Shown here in pieces: positions 32,700 to 44,582 of a stretch of 64,000 nucleotides of DNA. Under the pieces are notes generated by a model. The model saw only the letters and a program-made list of their open reading frames with translations. It did not search any database and was not told the DNA's origin. Position numbers and translations under genes: made by a program. The stretch spans positions 64,784,217 through 64,848,216 of the forward strand of contig CM041298.1 of assembly GCA_023052935.1 (NCBI GenBank), read 5' to 3'. Positions within the stretch are counted from its first letter, which is position 1. Every line of letters begins with the position of its first letter. This stretch comes from Piezodorus guildinii (taxonomy: Eukaryota; Arthropoda; Insecta; Hemiptera; Pentatomidae).

Positions 32700-33023
32700 A
32701 GCTGACCCGACAGACGATTTCCTGTCTGAACTATGTCTTAGCGAAATCGGTCATGTCGTTCACGCGTGATGCGATGACCAAGGAAAAAGGGGATTCATTT
32801 TTATATATGCAGATAAAGAGTTACCTTAGGAAATTAAAAACAAAACAAAAAAACCTATTCATCCAGGTAACGTGTATCTTTTTTTTTTTTTTTCATAAGA
32901 TTCTTGTGACTAATATAAACATAAATAAAAAAAAAAAAATATAGAAATCGGTCGAGCCATTTACGCGCGATTCGATGACCAAGGAAAATGGTGATTAATC
33001 TATATATAAATTTACATTTTATA

Positions 33024-33075
<52 letters not shown>

Positions 33076-33455
33076 ATATAGATAGATAAATAGATACATA
33101 GATAGATAGAGCGAAAATTATTACCTTAAAAAAAAAAAAAAAAAAAACGATTCACCTAAGTAACTTTCATCTTTTTTTCTTTCAAAGATCCTTCTCCTGA
33201 CTGGTATAAATACAACAAAAAAATAATTAGAGAAATCAGTCAAGCTGTACACGCGTGATGCGATGACCAAGGGAAAAGGCGATTCATTTTTATATATATA
33301 GACAAGGCGATTATTATTACCTTTAAAATAAAAAAAAATAAAAACTATCTACCAAAGTAACTTTTATTTTTTTTTTCTTATAAGATCTTTCTCCTGACTG
33401 ATATATTCATTACAAAAAAGTGCGATTACCAAGGAAAAATTCGATTAATTTTTAA
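32700..33455 (+). repeat. Tandem array of an RTE/SINE-type 3' unit (3 to 4 units)
   Basis: Units near 32740, 32945, 33228 and 33418 share GAAATCGGTC...CACGCGTGATGCGATGACCA and AAGGAAAAAGGGGATTCATT. This is followed by a TATATATA/GATA stretch and TTACC...AAGTAAC-like sequence. CTAGCTGACCCGACAGACG opens the array. From memory such strings occur at the 3' ends of insect RTE elements; not verified. Confidence 0.5.
33029..33072. repeat. (AT)n microsatellite
   Basis: About 22 AT units inside the tandem array. Confidence 0.9.
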
Positions 33456-33665
33456 CTTAACTATATAGATTCCATTTTAGCAAATCCCATAGCCTCTCTC
33501 CACAGATTATCACTTGTTTATATATCTGTTTCTTAATTTCTACATTTGGCGTTTCTGGAAAGATTCCTTATACTACAATATATAAAATCCAAACTATAAA
33601 CCTTAATTTGTACAATTATAGTTCCCTACTTCTTGTTGTGATATGTCTATCCTGTTATAGTTATA

Positions 33666-34507
33666 GTACTTTCACTTACCAATATATGAAATATATATTA
33701 AGGGTAAGTATTGCGATCTTGAAAGTTTTCTAATCCCAGTTTTCAACGAAAAAACACGTTTTAGGGTCCCCTGAGTCCAAATGACCAAGTCCCAAATAAA
33801 GGTCTGTGTGTGTGTGTGGTAACTAGCGCAAAAACGAATAGTCGTACGGAACTGAAATTTCATATTTAAGACTACTAAACGCCTGAAATGTTAAATGAAC
33901 TCTTTCACTAAAATCGGCTTACCGGAAGTCCTACTTTACCCCATACATTTAGCACATTTTTTCGATTTTCTCAAAAACGGCTCTAAAGATTTTGATTAAA
34001 TTTGCTATATCGTTGTACAATTTAATGAGCTTTAATATAATGTTGGTTTCAATCTTATTGAAATAGTCCGATAGGGCTCAAATGCAGATATTTTAAATTT
34101 TCTTTCTCTTAAGTACCTTTAATTTTGTATATTCTATAAAAATAATCATATCATCTTATTACCATTGATAAAAAACAGGTAAATATATAAGTTGAAAGAA
34201 TTCGATATCTAACTAAAGGAGACAACTGAAAAAATATTTTTTTAATGCAATTGTTTCACCGCTTGGCCACTGGATGGCGCTGTCATCGCCGGACACTCCA
34301 AGTAGTTCTAACACGGAGTGATTATTAAAACTTACTGAATTTCGTAGATAATATTATAAAATAATATTTAATATAACACATCTTTCTATAAAAATCAAAT
34401 GTAAATAATTCTTTAATAATTTATTTTCGTTTCTAAATTTGTTTAAAGAGTCTTAAATTGATATTAATAACAGAGTTAAGTAAAAGTCGTGTGTTGTGCG
34501 CACCGGA
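33666..34507 (-). mobile_element. Family A copy 4 (near full length)
   Basis: Reverse orientation: TACTTTCACTTACC and long-loop hairpin at the left; AGTTAAGTAAAAGTCGTGTG and GCGCACCGGA at the right. It carries a GT run at 33804-33818 and is uninterrupted, so it supplies the empty-site reference for copies 2 and 5. Confidence 0.8.
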
Positions 34508-34509
34508 TT

Positions 34510-34660
34510 TTTTTTATCCGTTATGAATGCCCGCAACGGGTCGAAACGTTGGAAATTAAATAGTTTATTCGCTATTATTACATCTTTTTTTTGTAACCGC
34601 CAACCTAACCATCTCATACCTTCATCTCACGGTCAACTATTTATTATCCAACTCTAATAT
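34510..34660 (+). mobile_element. Penelope-like terminus, second hammerhead-like motif
   Basis: ATCC, TTATGAA, TGCCCG-CAA-CGGGTC, GAAAC, GTT, GGA: same order as 27054-27086, with a strong CCCG/CGGG stem II but a decayed CTGATGA box. Downstream AACCGCC...CTCACGGTCAACTA matches 27118-27165. Confidence 0.5.
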
Positions 34661-34769
34661 TAGTTTGCTGTTATCGTAAAGTATTCATTTATCATAACAT
34701 ATAACAACCATAGGTTGATACTTTCTGTTGTTTTTTTTTTCCCGATCGTTTAATTGTGTGGAACCCAAC

Positions 34770-35115
34770 TTTAAGTTTTTTTACCTCTTTAATCACCTTG
34801 AGGTTGTGACTGACAGTAGACTTGATGTTAAGTGTCTATGCAAGTTCTTGTTACAGTTGTTTTGATGCTTTATTCTAAAGAAGACATCATCATCTACATA
34901 GAAAGCTGTTCCAAGATCTTTTTTGCCTTCAAGGCTTAAGTTTTTCTGCTGAAATTTTCGAACTACCATTGAAATGTGCACTCATTAATCCTGCCCTCGT
35001 AACGATCTCGATTGATGTTTCTGGGCATCTGGGCCCTCTCCGGCCTATTGTTAACTCTTCAAACAAAATTATACGAATTACGCGTTAACATCTTATTCAA
35101 TACTGAATTATTTCT
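34770..35115 (-). pseudogene. Mariner-like transposase N-terminal relic
   Basis: Reverse strand holds the same start as 16930-17010 (ACGCGTAATTCGTATAATTTTG; GAGAGGGCCCAGATG). It then reads a degraded GRINECTFQW / ALKAKKDLGTAF region aligning with GSINKCTVQ / FNLKGKSGRG of that copy. Stops and frameshifts throughout. Confidence 0.5.
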
Positions 35116-35198
35116 AAGCAGCAAAATGCTACAGAGGTAAACAAACATTAAAGACTTGACATTTTTACAAAGGAATAGTCCAGTAAACGTAAAGTTTG

Positions 35199-35284
35199 GT
35201 TGTTTATTTATTTAACGTCACTTTATGCTACCATGACTAATCCGACGATGCTATAGTAGGAGTCCTAAATTTTGGCTATCAGGT
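35199..35284 (-). mobile_element. 5'-truncated AAAC-tailed SINE with 12-bp TSD
   Basis: Reverse: TGTTTATTTATTTAACGTCA, GCTACCATGACTAATCCGAC, GTCCTAAATTTTGGCTATC. Flanked by ACGTAAAGTTTG at 35187-35198 and 35285-35296, a perfect duplication. Confidence 0.85.
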
Positions 35285-35296
35285 ACGTAAAGTTTG

Positions 35297-35704
35297 TTAT
35301 TTAGAGGGATATTTTATTAAATCTCAATATCCTGCGTTATTTTCCAGCTAATCCAATAATATTATAATTAATAACAAATGACACAAACTGTTTTATAACA
35401 CTTTGACTTTTGAAAATATGTCGCTTGGTAGAATATCAGAGGCACCCTAAAGAATTTTGAAAGAACATTTTCCCCTTTGTGCATGAGAAAGCTGTCCCTT
35501 AGAACTATTTTCATGCAAATATTCAGGCTTTTCCTTCCGAAATGCTGAGAAAAGAGACGAGTTCTTATATATCTTTATTGCCTCTCGATGGTCCGAGAAA
35601 TATCACCATCGGTAAGAAAAAGAAGATTTAGAGAAAATCCCTCTGAAAAAATAGTAACATATTTCACTTATTCCATTGTTATTTTTATTATTATTATTTT
35701 TTTT
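35297..35704. other. Unassigned spacer
   Basis: Nothing recognised. Confidence 0.35.
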
Positions 35705-35825
35705 TTCACCTTCACATACCTATATATAAAATAAACCGTAAGGGAAAGTATTTCCATCGTGAAAATTTTTGGATTCCAGTTTTCACCGGAAATACACGTT
35801 TTATAGTTCTGTGTGTGTGTGGCCT
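35705..35825 (-). mobile_element. Family A fragment (right end, reverse)
   Basis: CCTTCACATACCTATATAT...CCGTAAGGGAAAGTATT, ATTCCAGTTTTCACCGGAAA and a GT run; truncated at the microsatellite. Confidence 0.6.
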
Positions 35826-36296
35826 ATGATAACGATAGTTTTATGAAATTGTGCTTAAATTAAGATTCCCCTTTTAGAGTGAGGAACACAGTTCTTAAGA
35901 AACCTTATTATAAGTTCTGTTTTGACGAGATTATTTATATTTTTAGGACTTTTACAAAGCATAATGCTTAAATAATTTGATGACATTTATTAAAATTATT
36001 TTTCTGCTTTAAAATAGGGTAATTTTTACACCAAATTTTTATTTATACCTTCACTAAAACCAGATATATTTAAAAAAATGCGTTATTCTCGCGCTAACTT
36101 TCTGATTTCTTTTTGCACGACTCCAGAAGAGAGTTGGTCCCTATTTTTTTTTTGCAGAGTTTAAAGGATTAATGTCTAGTTTTACCTAAAAAAAAATTTC
36201 ATCTTAATCGGTATGACTTATCTGGGATTCTCTTCTTGTCATTCTTATAAATATAGATATTATTTAACCTAAAATATATGTTTCCTACGCAACTTT
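35826..36296. other. Unassigned spacer
   Basis: Nothing recognised. Confidence 0.35.
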
Positions 36297-36395
36297 TTTT
36301 AAAAATATTTATTGATATTCATAACTGTATAATATATCGGGCTGTATATTCATCATAGCCTGAAAGAAAAATCCTATTGAAGCCTCCTCCTACTC
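36297..36395 (-). mobile_element. Jockey-type LINE 3' stub
   Basis: Reverse of the ACAGTTATGAATATCAATAA-type ending seen at 27270-27310. Confidence 0.5.
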
Positions 36396-38935
36396 CTTTT
36401 CCTCACATATAATATATGTTTGTTGAAATTTCAACCATCTCCTCCCCCTTGTTATACACCGTCGTCTACCGACCTCCTCGTGTTCCATTCGATGACATCT
36501 TCCAATCCTCCCTTGTCCAACTGGTCTCAGAATATAATAATAAAATTATTTCTGGTGATTTTAATACAAATATGTTATCTGAGTTCAGCGATAAATCCTT
36601 CCTTACCGATTTAATATACTCCCTCAATCTATACCTCTTTCCTTATCACCCTACTCATTTCTCTCAGCATAAACATACCTGGTTGGACATTCATATTTCT
36701 GACTCTCCTACAAACATTATTTCCTCATCGCAGCATCCCGTTCCTTTCTTATCATCACACGACCTTATCCATATTACTTATGAACAATCTGTCAAATCCT
36801 TCAATCCAAGAGTATTTCATATCGTAATTTGGACCTTCTTTCGTATGAATCTCTTCAACCTGATCTGGACTCTACCATTGGGACACGATATATTCCAACA
36901 ACTCCATTGATCCTGTAGTCTCCACTCTCACCTCAAACCTCCGATCCATACTTGACATCCATGCTCCTCTGAAAACCAGAACCTTACGCCGTCCCTCTGT
37001 GCCTTGGCTCACTCCCGAAATAAAGGGTATGATGAAGAGAAGGGAAGCGCCAAGACGTAAATTTTGACGCACTCGTTTGCCAGAAGACTATGAGTTTTTC
37101 AGGGAACTCCTTAATGAAACCCAAAGCGCAGTGCGACGTACTAAATCCCTTCATATCCATTCTGTCTTTTCCGATGCTCCTGATACTAATTCTAAATGGA
37201 AAATCCTGCGAAAACTGTCTTTTCCTGAGCCACGCCTGACGAACTCAATAACCATTTTATATCCTCAGCTCCTAATTCTTCGACAACTCCTGATATTAAT
37301 TACCAAAGCTTTAATCCAGACAGTTTCTTCTTTTCTCGCGTGTCCTACGACGAACTACTTACTGCAATTTTGAAATCACGTACTACCAACGACTATGAAC
37401 CAGACAACATTCCTGTAAAACTAATAAAATCTAGCCTCCCATCCCTCATACTGGTACTATATCATATATATAATTTATCTCTGCGAAATTCCACTTTTCC
37501 TTCTTCCGGAAAAACCGCTCTCGTCCGACCACTAAGTAAAGTTCCGAATCCTACATCACCGCAAGATTTCCGTCCTATTTCTATTCTCTCCAATCTATCA
37601 AAGCCGCTCGAACTCCTTGTTCAAACAAACCCCGCTATCAAATTTCCTTGAAGTAAACTCTCTCCTTAGTCCTCTCCAATCCGGTTTCTACCCAATCCAC
37701 TCTCCTTAAAATAACACAAGACCTCCAAAATTCCATTGATAACCAAAAATTAACTATACTTATCCTCCTAGATTTCTCAAAGGCGTTTGACACGGTTTAC
37801 CATAGTATCCTTCTAACCAAACTCCAAAATCTTCCCGTATCCAACAGTGCTTTGCAAATGTTTCAATCCTCCCTCTCCGATCGTTCTTAGTATGTAGTAG
37901 TGCCAGATCAACCTTCTTCCAGTACCCTGCCCTTATCCTGTGGTGTCCCTCAGAGATCCTCTCTATCCCCCACTCTATTCGCTACCTACATTAATGACCT
38001 CCCTCACCTTATCCATCACCCTAAATACCACCTCTATGCTGACGATTTCCAAATATACTTTTCCTTTCCAGCTTCCGACCTATTACCAGCTACAAAAAGA
38101 CTACAAGAGGACTTGAATCGAATAAGTCATTGGGCTGTAGTCAATAAGTTAAAACTTAATGCTGAAAAAACAAAAGCAATTGTAATAGGATCCCATCACC
38201 TCCTGAAAACTGTTCCACATATCCCGACCTTGTATTTAAATTGTAATCCTATAAAGTTCCACCCGATTGTCAGAAATCTGGGAGTAACCCTCGAACAAAC
38301 TCTATCCTTCAAAAATCATATTTCCGAAATCTCCCGTCGTACCTTTTCAACCTTACAGCGGCTGAATTCCCTCCGTCACCTATTCCCGTGTCCCAATTTT
38401 ATGGCGAGTTGAAGTAGCTTAACCCTTCCAATCGTCGCAAGTATTCTCTTGCGTCATTCCTATACCAAGTTATCCAATCCCGCCGTCCATCATACATTTT
38501 TGATCTTTTATTCAAATCCTCTGTCCATCCTCGTTATACACACTCCAGGCCTTCGGATTTATACAGTACGGCCCACCGAACTGCTCATTCGATCCTCAAT
38601 CCTATGGAATTTTATTCCTCCTTCCATCCGTCACTTCAACTTTCTTTCAACCTTTAAATTCCGCATATTTAATCATTTAATGAATATTCAGGCTCGATAG
38701 AATTGTAAATAATTTATTATTATTTTTACTTTCACTTACTATATATATTTTTGTCGTTGTTTTTGTATTCTTCTTATTTGAATATATCCAATTTTATATA
38801 AGTAATTATTGACTTGTTAACATGTATTTAACTTACTCTAAGACTGCAAAGCACATTTTGTAAATTCTGTATTTTTTTTTCTAAAGGGACATGTTCCAGG
38901 ATAATAAATAATTTATTTATTTATAATATATTACA
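36395..38935 (+). pseudogene. CR1-like LINE (family H), endonuclease to 3' end
   Basis: APE endonuclease C-terminal half at 36416-36800 (VVYRPPRVPFDD, IISGDFNTNML, TWLDIHIS, SSHDLIH). Frame changes near 36900, 37070, 37330 and 37650. RT at 37740-38400 with LDFSKAFDTVYHS near 37770, CGVPQRSSLSPTLFATYIND near 37935, YHLYADDFQIYFSFPAS near 38025, KAIVIGSHHLL and VRNLGVTLEQTLSF. The C-terminal region continues in other frames to 38700. The canonical GVPQGS reads GVPQRS, and a TAG interrupts SDRS-YVVV near 37890. The decayed terminal hairpin GGGACATGTTCC is at 38886-38897. Confidence 0.8.
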
Positions 38936-39349
38936 TTCCAAAAACTGAATGTAATTCTTTCAGCTGTTTTATTAATTGTACCTATCTAAAACTTCTTAAA
39001 TTTGTTCTGTTGTTAAATTTGTTTTGTTATTAGTAACAAACCTGCGCATAGTATTAGTTCATTCATATTATTGAGGCCATGATGGTTTTCCTGCGATAGA
39101 CAGGCTGAGTAGTCTTACTGGTCAGTAATGGATGGCCCTCTAGTGGCCAAACAGCGTATTAATTATGATAATGTCCTTTAGGAGCTTGTGGTAAGGGCTA
39201 AAATGATTTAAATTATGTAAATACTTTTAGTTTACATTATGTAAATACTTCAAGTAATATTTATATAATTCCTTATAGTCGCTTAATGAAATATCATACT
39301 AACTCTATTAGTTTTGATAAAATAAAAGATTATTGTTAGATTGTAAGAT
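38936..39349. other. Unassigned spacer
   Basis: Short local repeats (GTAAATACTT twice near 39218-39250). No genes recognised. Confidence 0.35.
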
Positions 39350-39698
39350 TATACTTTCCCGAAATCAGGCAATTTCTCCCTCCTAAGCTCAGTTTCCTTA
39401 CTTCTTGCCTTACTCCATCGTATCACAAATCTCTTTTCTAACCTCTCCAAACCTCTGAGCGAATTGTTATGGGTTTCAATTACCTCCTCAGATCTTTCAC
39501 CACCTTTCCTTCTTTTTTGTGTAATGATCATCCTATTCCTTTCAGCTCCTCATTAAAAACCATTGGTATCATCTTCAACCAAAATCTATTCTGGAAACCT
39601 CTCATAATCGAATTTCCTGTCGGTCGATAATTACCTTGAAATTAAAGAGATAGGTGTATCCTTCGACCTTCTTCCAGTATCCTGCTGCGAACTCATAG
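39350..39698 (+). pseudogene. CR1-like LINE (family H) RT relic
   Basis: Plus-strand reading MGFNYLLRSFTTFPSFLCND followed by PIPFSSSLKTIGIIFNQNLF aligns with the GSHHLLKTVPHIPTLYLN...VRNLGVTLEQTLSF segment of the 38 kb copy. Short and broken. Confidence 0.55.
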
Positions 39699-39699
39699 T

Positions 39700-42240
39700 A
39701 AGAAAGAAAGAAAGAAAGTAAATTTTATTCTGGGACCTTCAGTCCCCTAAAAATAGCAGAAAAGTACAAAACTTTGGCTTGTGTCTGGCACAGAAACAAA
39801 AACATAAAAGAAATACAAACTTAAGATATAATATTATTTTAAAATAAGAATAAATAAAGTTAAATAAATAACTACGATTACTTAGTATGCATATATGTTT
39901 ATAATTATATAATCATTTTGGAGTGCTACCAATGGGTAGTTTCTTCTCAGGACTATCATGTGTACTAATCATATATAAAGCCTATTTACTTGTTGTATTT
40001 ATTTAATACAGTTGTAAATTTCTTTAAATAAATAAATAAAAAAAATATAATCATTAATGTGTATCTAAAGATATATTACTATTGTGCTTCTTATGGTATA
40101 ATAAGGTCACCGAGAAAAACAGAAGAAAGAAAGAGAAAGGTGAATATATATCTAAATCATTGTTTACATATTTGTTGTGGTCCTCATTTTAGAATGTGAC
40201 ATGACCACTATTCTAGCGTTTTGTTTACAATCAATCTGTAGATGGATGGTTAAGGAGATGAAGGAACAGTTTGCTTTTAAATGAGGTTAAAGAAGGTGCT
40301 TTGCGTATAGAGGTAGGTATGGAATTCCAGAACGATGTGGCACGCAAACTAAATGATTTTTTAAAGGATGATGTTTGATGAAAAGGAATATATAGGTTAC
40401 TGGACTGGGATCTTGTATTAAACGAATGTACCGATGAACAAGGGATGAGTAGGTCAAGAATGTAGGATGGATTTTTGGTATTGAAAGTACGGAATAGAAA
40501 AACTCCCAAGAAATACTTTCGCGGGGAAACAGGATTGAGCCACTTCAACTCGGCATACCTGTCAGAAACCCTGGAGCGCCTTGGGACCCCGAAGATGAAT
40601 CTAATGAAACATTTCATAAGTCTTTCCAGTCTCATTTCGAGTCCACCAGACAATCCATCGAACACCAAGCAGCAGTAATCGAAATAGGGGAAGACAAGGG
40701 ACGAAACAAGGAGCCGACGAACATCGAAAGGCAAGTGAATCACGCAATCTTGAGAACAGTTTAAGAGTAGAGATGGAATTACGAATGATATGGGATACAT
40801 GATTATTCCAAGAAAGATTTTGGTCAAAGACGACACCAAGATTCCTAACGGTAGCATGGAAATGGATAGTAGTCCGTTAAGGTATAGTAAGGGATAATAA
40901 GGAAGGGAATTAACGAGATGTTTGGAACCTATAATTATGGCCTTAGTTTTATCGACGTTCAGTCTTAAATCATTCTTTAATGCCCATGCGTTAATATTAT
41001 CTATGTCTTCCTGCATCTTACGAATCGCCTCAAACATCTCGCTGGGATAAAAGGAAAGGTAGATCTGAAGATCATCGGCATATAAATGATATTTTGAATG
41101 ATGGATAGAGTCAGGTAGATCATTCATAAATAAAGAGAAAAGAGTCGGAGAGAGTGAGGATCCTTGTGGAACACCGCGAGTTAGTAAGAGTGGAGAAGAA
41201 GTAGGTTTATCAGGAATAATAACTGTTTGGGAACGATGAGATAGGTAGGATTGGAACCACATTAAGACACTGTTTGATAGGGATAGATTTTCGAGTTTTG
41301 AAAGCAGGATATCATGATTCACTAGGTCGAACGCTTTGGAAAAGTCAAATAGAACAAGGATTGTGATTTTGCGTTTATCTATGGAGGATTGGATATCTTG
41401 AGTAATTTTCAACAGGGCGGATTGTGTTGAGAAGTGAGTTCGGAAACCGGATTGGAGGGGATTTATTAGGGACTTTTGTCTAGGAAGGTGTTGAGCTGTG
41501 AATGGACTATTCTTTTAACGGCTTTGAGAGATTGGAGAGGATGGAAATCGGTCGGAAATCAGAAGCTCTGGTTGGAACTGAAACTTTGCTAATAGGACGG
41601 ATTATATATTTTTTCCAAGTTGTTGGAAAGGTAGAATTCTGTAGAGAGTAGTTATAAATATGCAAAAGGATTGGAAATATGATAGGTAAGCACAATTTGA
41701 TTAATTTAACGGGAATTTCATCCGGTCCATGGTCTGTGGTTCTGGATTTCAATACGAAGGTGAATAGATCTTCAGGGTATATATTTGAGAAATAGAATTT
41801 TTCGGGGTTGAAAGATATTTTTGGAATGGAGTATGAAAAGGTTGAAGACGTTTGGATAGGATTGGTAAAGTAGGAGTTTAATTGGTCGGAGGAAACAGGG
41901 TAGGAGATACATGCCTTTGTCTTCACAATGGAGTGATTTTTGAGGATTTTCCATCGAGACTTATGATCCGGGGCTTGCGATAGTGAAGTGTGGAAGAACA
42001 GTGCTATAGCACGGCGTAGGGATGACTGGGTAAGGTTTCTCAGAATTTTGAACGAGGAATAGTCATCGGGATTTCGTGTACGCCGGAAGCGTCTCCTAGC
42101 TGCGTCCCTTCCCCTCATCATCTCTCTAATTTCGGGGTTGATCCAGGGAGCAGAGAGGGTCTTCTGAAAGTTGAGGTTTTTAGTGGTGCGTGACGATTTA
42201 GAAATAAAAGTAGATTGGAGCATAAACACTTTAATTTTTC
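39700..42240 (-). pseudogene. CR1-like LINE (family H), longest RT frame
   Basis: Minus strand: 42229-41507 covers the linker (SAPWINPEIREMMRGRDAAR) to the RT start (TSDFRPISILSNLSKPL). 41412-40231 is a 393-codon open frame with LVLFDFSKAFDLVNHDILLS, FQSYLSHRSQTV, TRGVPQGSSLSPTLFSLFMN, YHLYADDLQIYLSFYPSE and the C-terminal RYAELKWLNPVSPRKYF. All RT catalytic motifs look intact in this frame. The two ORFs are offset near 41450, and the endonuclease is missing. The 3' UTR runs to the hairpin GGGACCTTCAGTCCC at 39732-39746 and an (AAAG)n tail (written CTTT reversed) near 39702-39720. Confidence 0.8.
39918..40044 (+). mobile_element. 127-bp jockey-type 3' stub nested in the family H LINE
   Basis: TTGGAGTGCTACCAATGGGT to ACAGTTGTAAATTTCTTTAA and an (AAAT)n tail, almost the same piece as 2418-2541. 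Flanked by ATATAATCATT at 39907-39917 and 40045-40055, a perfect 11-bp duplication. Confidence 0.8.
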
Positions 42241-42344
42241 ATCAATAAAAGAATAGTATGATCACTAATTTTGGCTATGGTTGTGTGGTATACGGTTGCC
42301 TCCAAGAGGTACTCAAGGACTGCTTGAAAATAGTCAAGCTTTTT

Positions 42345-43412
42345 TTTTTTGTCACAACATTTTATTCACACCTGTACAAAAAGAAAAAGTACAATAAGCA
42401 AATGTGCTAAAATCTAAGGAAATATGGCGTAGGCAGGCATGAGGGAGACCATCCAGTGATGCATCCTCCTCACATTAAACAGAAGTATATTTTCAGGTCA
42501 AGACCTCTCTGATCCAACTCCTTTTTAGCCTACGCCGAGTTATAGAAGGTATGTCAGTTGTAGGCATGTTTTACTCAAGTTTGTTTGTGTGTCCATTTAT
42601 TTTTCGTGAAATCGTTAGTAAGTCGATCGAATGTGGTTGTAGTTGGAATACGTAAGTCAGTATGAAGGGTATCGTTTGAAACATATGGTGGTGAGTTCGT
42701 TAAGTTTATGTCTGATGGGTAATTTAGAATGTCTAAGAAGTATCGGCTACAATAGTCTCGGTCGGAAATTTAGAGTTTTAGTTTAGTCATGCTGTTTGGG
42801 TCCCAAGCCAACTTTTGTCAACAAAAAAAAGTACGTTAATGTGTTTGATTGTTTTATCTGGTGATTGTATTTGTAAACTGGAGGGCAGGTTAAATTTATA
42901 TGTGTAAATGTTATATGTATTGACTTATCGTGGTTAATTTTTAATTTATTAAAATTCTTAATAATTTAATTTCTACATTGTCTAAGTGATGTTGTAAAGT
43001 CATACTAGCCTTCGTAGGGTCTGTGTTTTTAGTAATAATTGCAGTGTCGTCAGTATATGTCACATTTACGATGTTTTCGTTTTTCGGTATGTTATATGTG
43101 TATATTGGGAGCGGCGTGGTCTAGTGGATAGAGCACTAGTCTGCTGTGCTCCGGGTCCTAAGTTCGAATCCCGGCTATGGCAGAAATATTATTTATTCTG
43201 TTAATTCAGTCGGGGGACGACCCTAGGGTATGGAGACCCTCCTGGGGCAGACCCAGCCTCAATAATGTGGGTACCCAAATTAATTGGGGAAAAACCTGGC
43301 GGCTGAGCGTGATTAAGGCCTAATCACCTCATTGCACTGCCGTTGGCCTAGAAACAGTACGAATCTCCTCTATATGTACTGAGCCCAAGACCCTTCATGG
43401 GTTGTAGTGGTA

Positions 43413-43453
<41 letters not shown>

Positions 43454-43860
43454 TGTGTATATTAATTACCGAAGTTGGGCCAGGATAGATCCCCGGGGAA
43501 CTCCTGCAGAGACTGACTTCATTTATGAGGTCTCTGACCCCTGTCGGACAGAGAAGAAGCGGTCATTTATAAAATATTGTAAAACTAAATAATAAGTTCT
43601 TGGAAGTATGGATTTTAGTTTAAAAAGAAGACCCTGGAGCCACACCCTATCAAAATCTTGAGTAATATCCAAAAATGCCCCAGAAGTGTTAATAATGCGT
43701 CCCTACCACAACTTTTCAAATATTTTTTAACATTCTGGAAGAACGCTGATAGGTCTATAGGAATCCGTTCTGTGTTTGTCTTTGTTGGGTTTATGTATCA
43801 TTGGTATCGTAGAATATTTTCATTGGATGGAGAATCAGGTCGTCCTGAGGATAGCAATTT
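42345..43860 (-). pseudogene. Jockey-type LINE RT relic, split by a SINE
   Basis: Minus strand: FLDITQDFDRVWLQGLLFKL near 43680, PRTYYLVLQYFINDRFF near 43600, SAGVPRGSILAQL near 43500. Then after the SINE, NIVNVTYTDDTAIITKNTDP near 43080-43020 (catalytic YADD changed to YTDD) and LAWDPN near 42810. The 3' end near 42345 abuts a T run. The two parts are contiguous if the SINE at 43107-43450 is removed. Confidence 0.75.
43107..43450 (+). mobile_element. tRNA-derived SINE with poly-T 3' tail and 13-bp TSD
   Basis: The head at 43107-43185 shows a pol III A-box-like TGGTCTAGTGGATAGAGCA and B-box-like AGTTCGAATCC. The ~230-bp body includes GGGGCAGACCCAGCCTC, GGTACCCAAATTAATTGGGG and CTAATCACCTCATTGCACTG. 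It ends GTAGTGGTACAGG followed by about 34 T. ATATGTGTATATT flanks it at 43094-43106 and 43451-43463. A diverged body without the tRNA head is present in both arms of the inverted repeat at 46330-46575 and 50108-50350. Confidence 0.85.
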
Positions 43861-43979
43861 ATAATGTAGTGAGAAATACTAAAGCTTTTTTGGGGATTTT
43901 TCGAAGCACCTCAGCAGTGATAAGGTCTTAACAAGGAGTCTTTCTTTTCGGCATTTCCATAATTCCTTTTGATACCTCG

Positions 43980-44400
43980 GAAAGTGGTTTCGGTGAAGGG
44001 GACATGGGAAGGGAAGAATGTTCTCGCTTGCGTGGAAAGTCTTCCATTCTTCTGTCTGTGTAATACGACTGACTATTACGAGGACCACGACTGACCTCTT
44101 CTTGTAGATAGAATACCCTCGTCACCTTTATGCCCTCTCATTTTCCAAAATACTATATTTTGGAAATTGTTTATCTCCTTTCATGACAAAGGGCTGATAT
44201 GGGAAGTCAGCAGTGCAGCGTTTGTCCTTACTATTGTCGGCTAGTAGCTCGGGTCTAGAAATTTCATGGGGTATCGCGGGGTACCTATGGTGAATTCAAG
44301 GGGGTAGGAAACGCCTTTTCAACTTTTGCCAACAAAGCTTATTAATATTTATTTAATAAATATAATAATTACTCAATAATAAATTCAGAGCCCTCAGTAT
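43980..44400 (+). repeat. Unclassified repeat shared with 31300-31590
   Basis: GACCTCTTCTTGTAGAT, GGGCTGATATGGGAAGT, TTTGTCCTTA, CTTTTGCCAACAAAGCTTAT correspond to the other copy. No domain recognised. Confidence 0.4.
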
Positions 44401-44437
44401 TCTTAATACATTACAATATGTATGGATGTATGTAATA

Positions 44438-44443
44438 TTATAT

Positions 44444-44475
<32 letters not shown>
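44438..44475. repeat. (TA)n microsatellite upstream of the Beat exon
   Basis: Interrupted TA run ending about 108 bp before the splice acceptor. Confidence 0.85.
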
Positions 44476-44477
<2 letters not shown>

Positions 44478-44582
44478 CACACACCTTAACCATTGAAATT
44501 AATCGATCCATCTTTTAAAAAATATTTATTACAGGGTTTGTGCGTTATTATTATTAATTTGTTTTTTTGTTTCCTGTTACAG

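Noticed and set aside
43107..43185. Possible functional tRNA gene
   Set aside because: A/B-box-like sequence is present but the cloverleaf is poor and it continues into a SINE body with TSD; called a SINE head.
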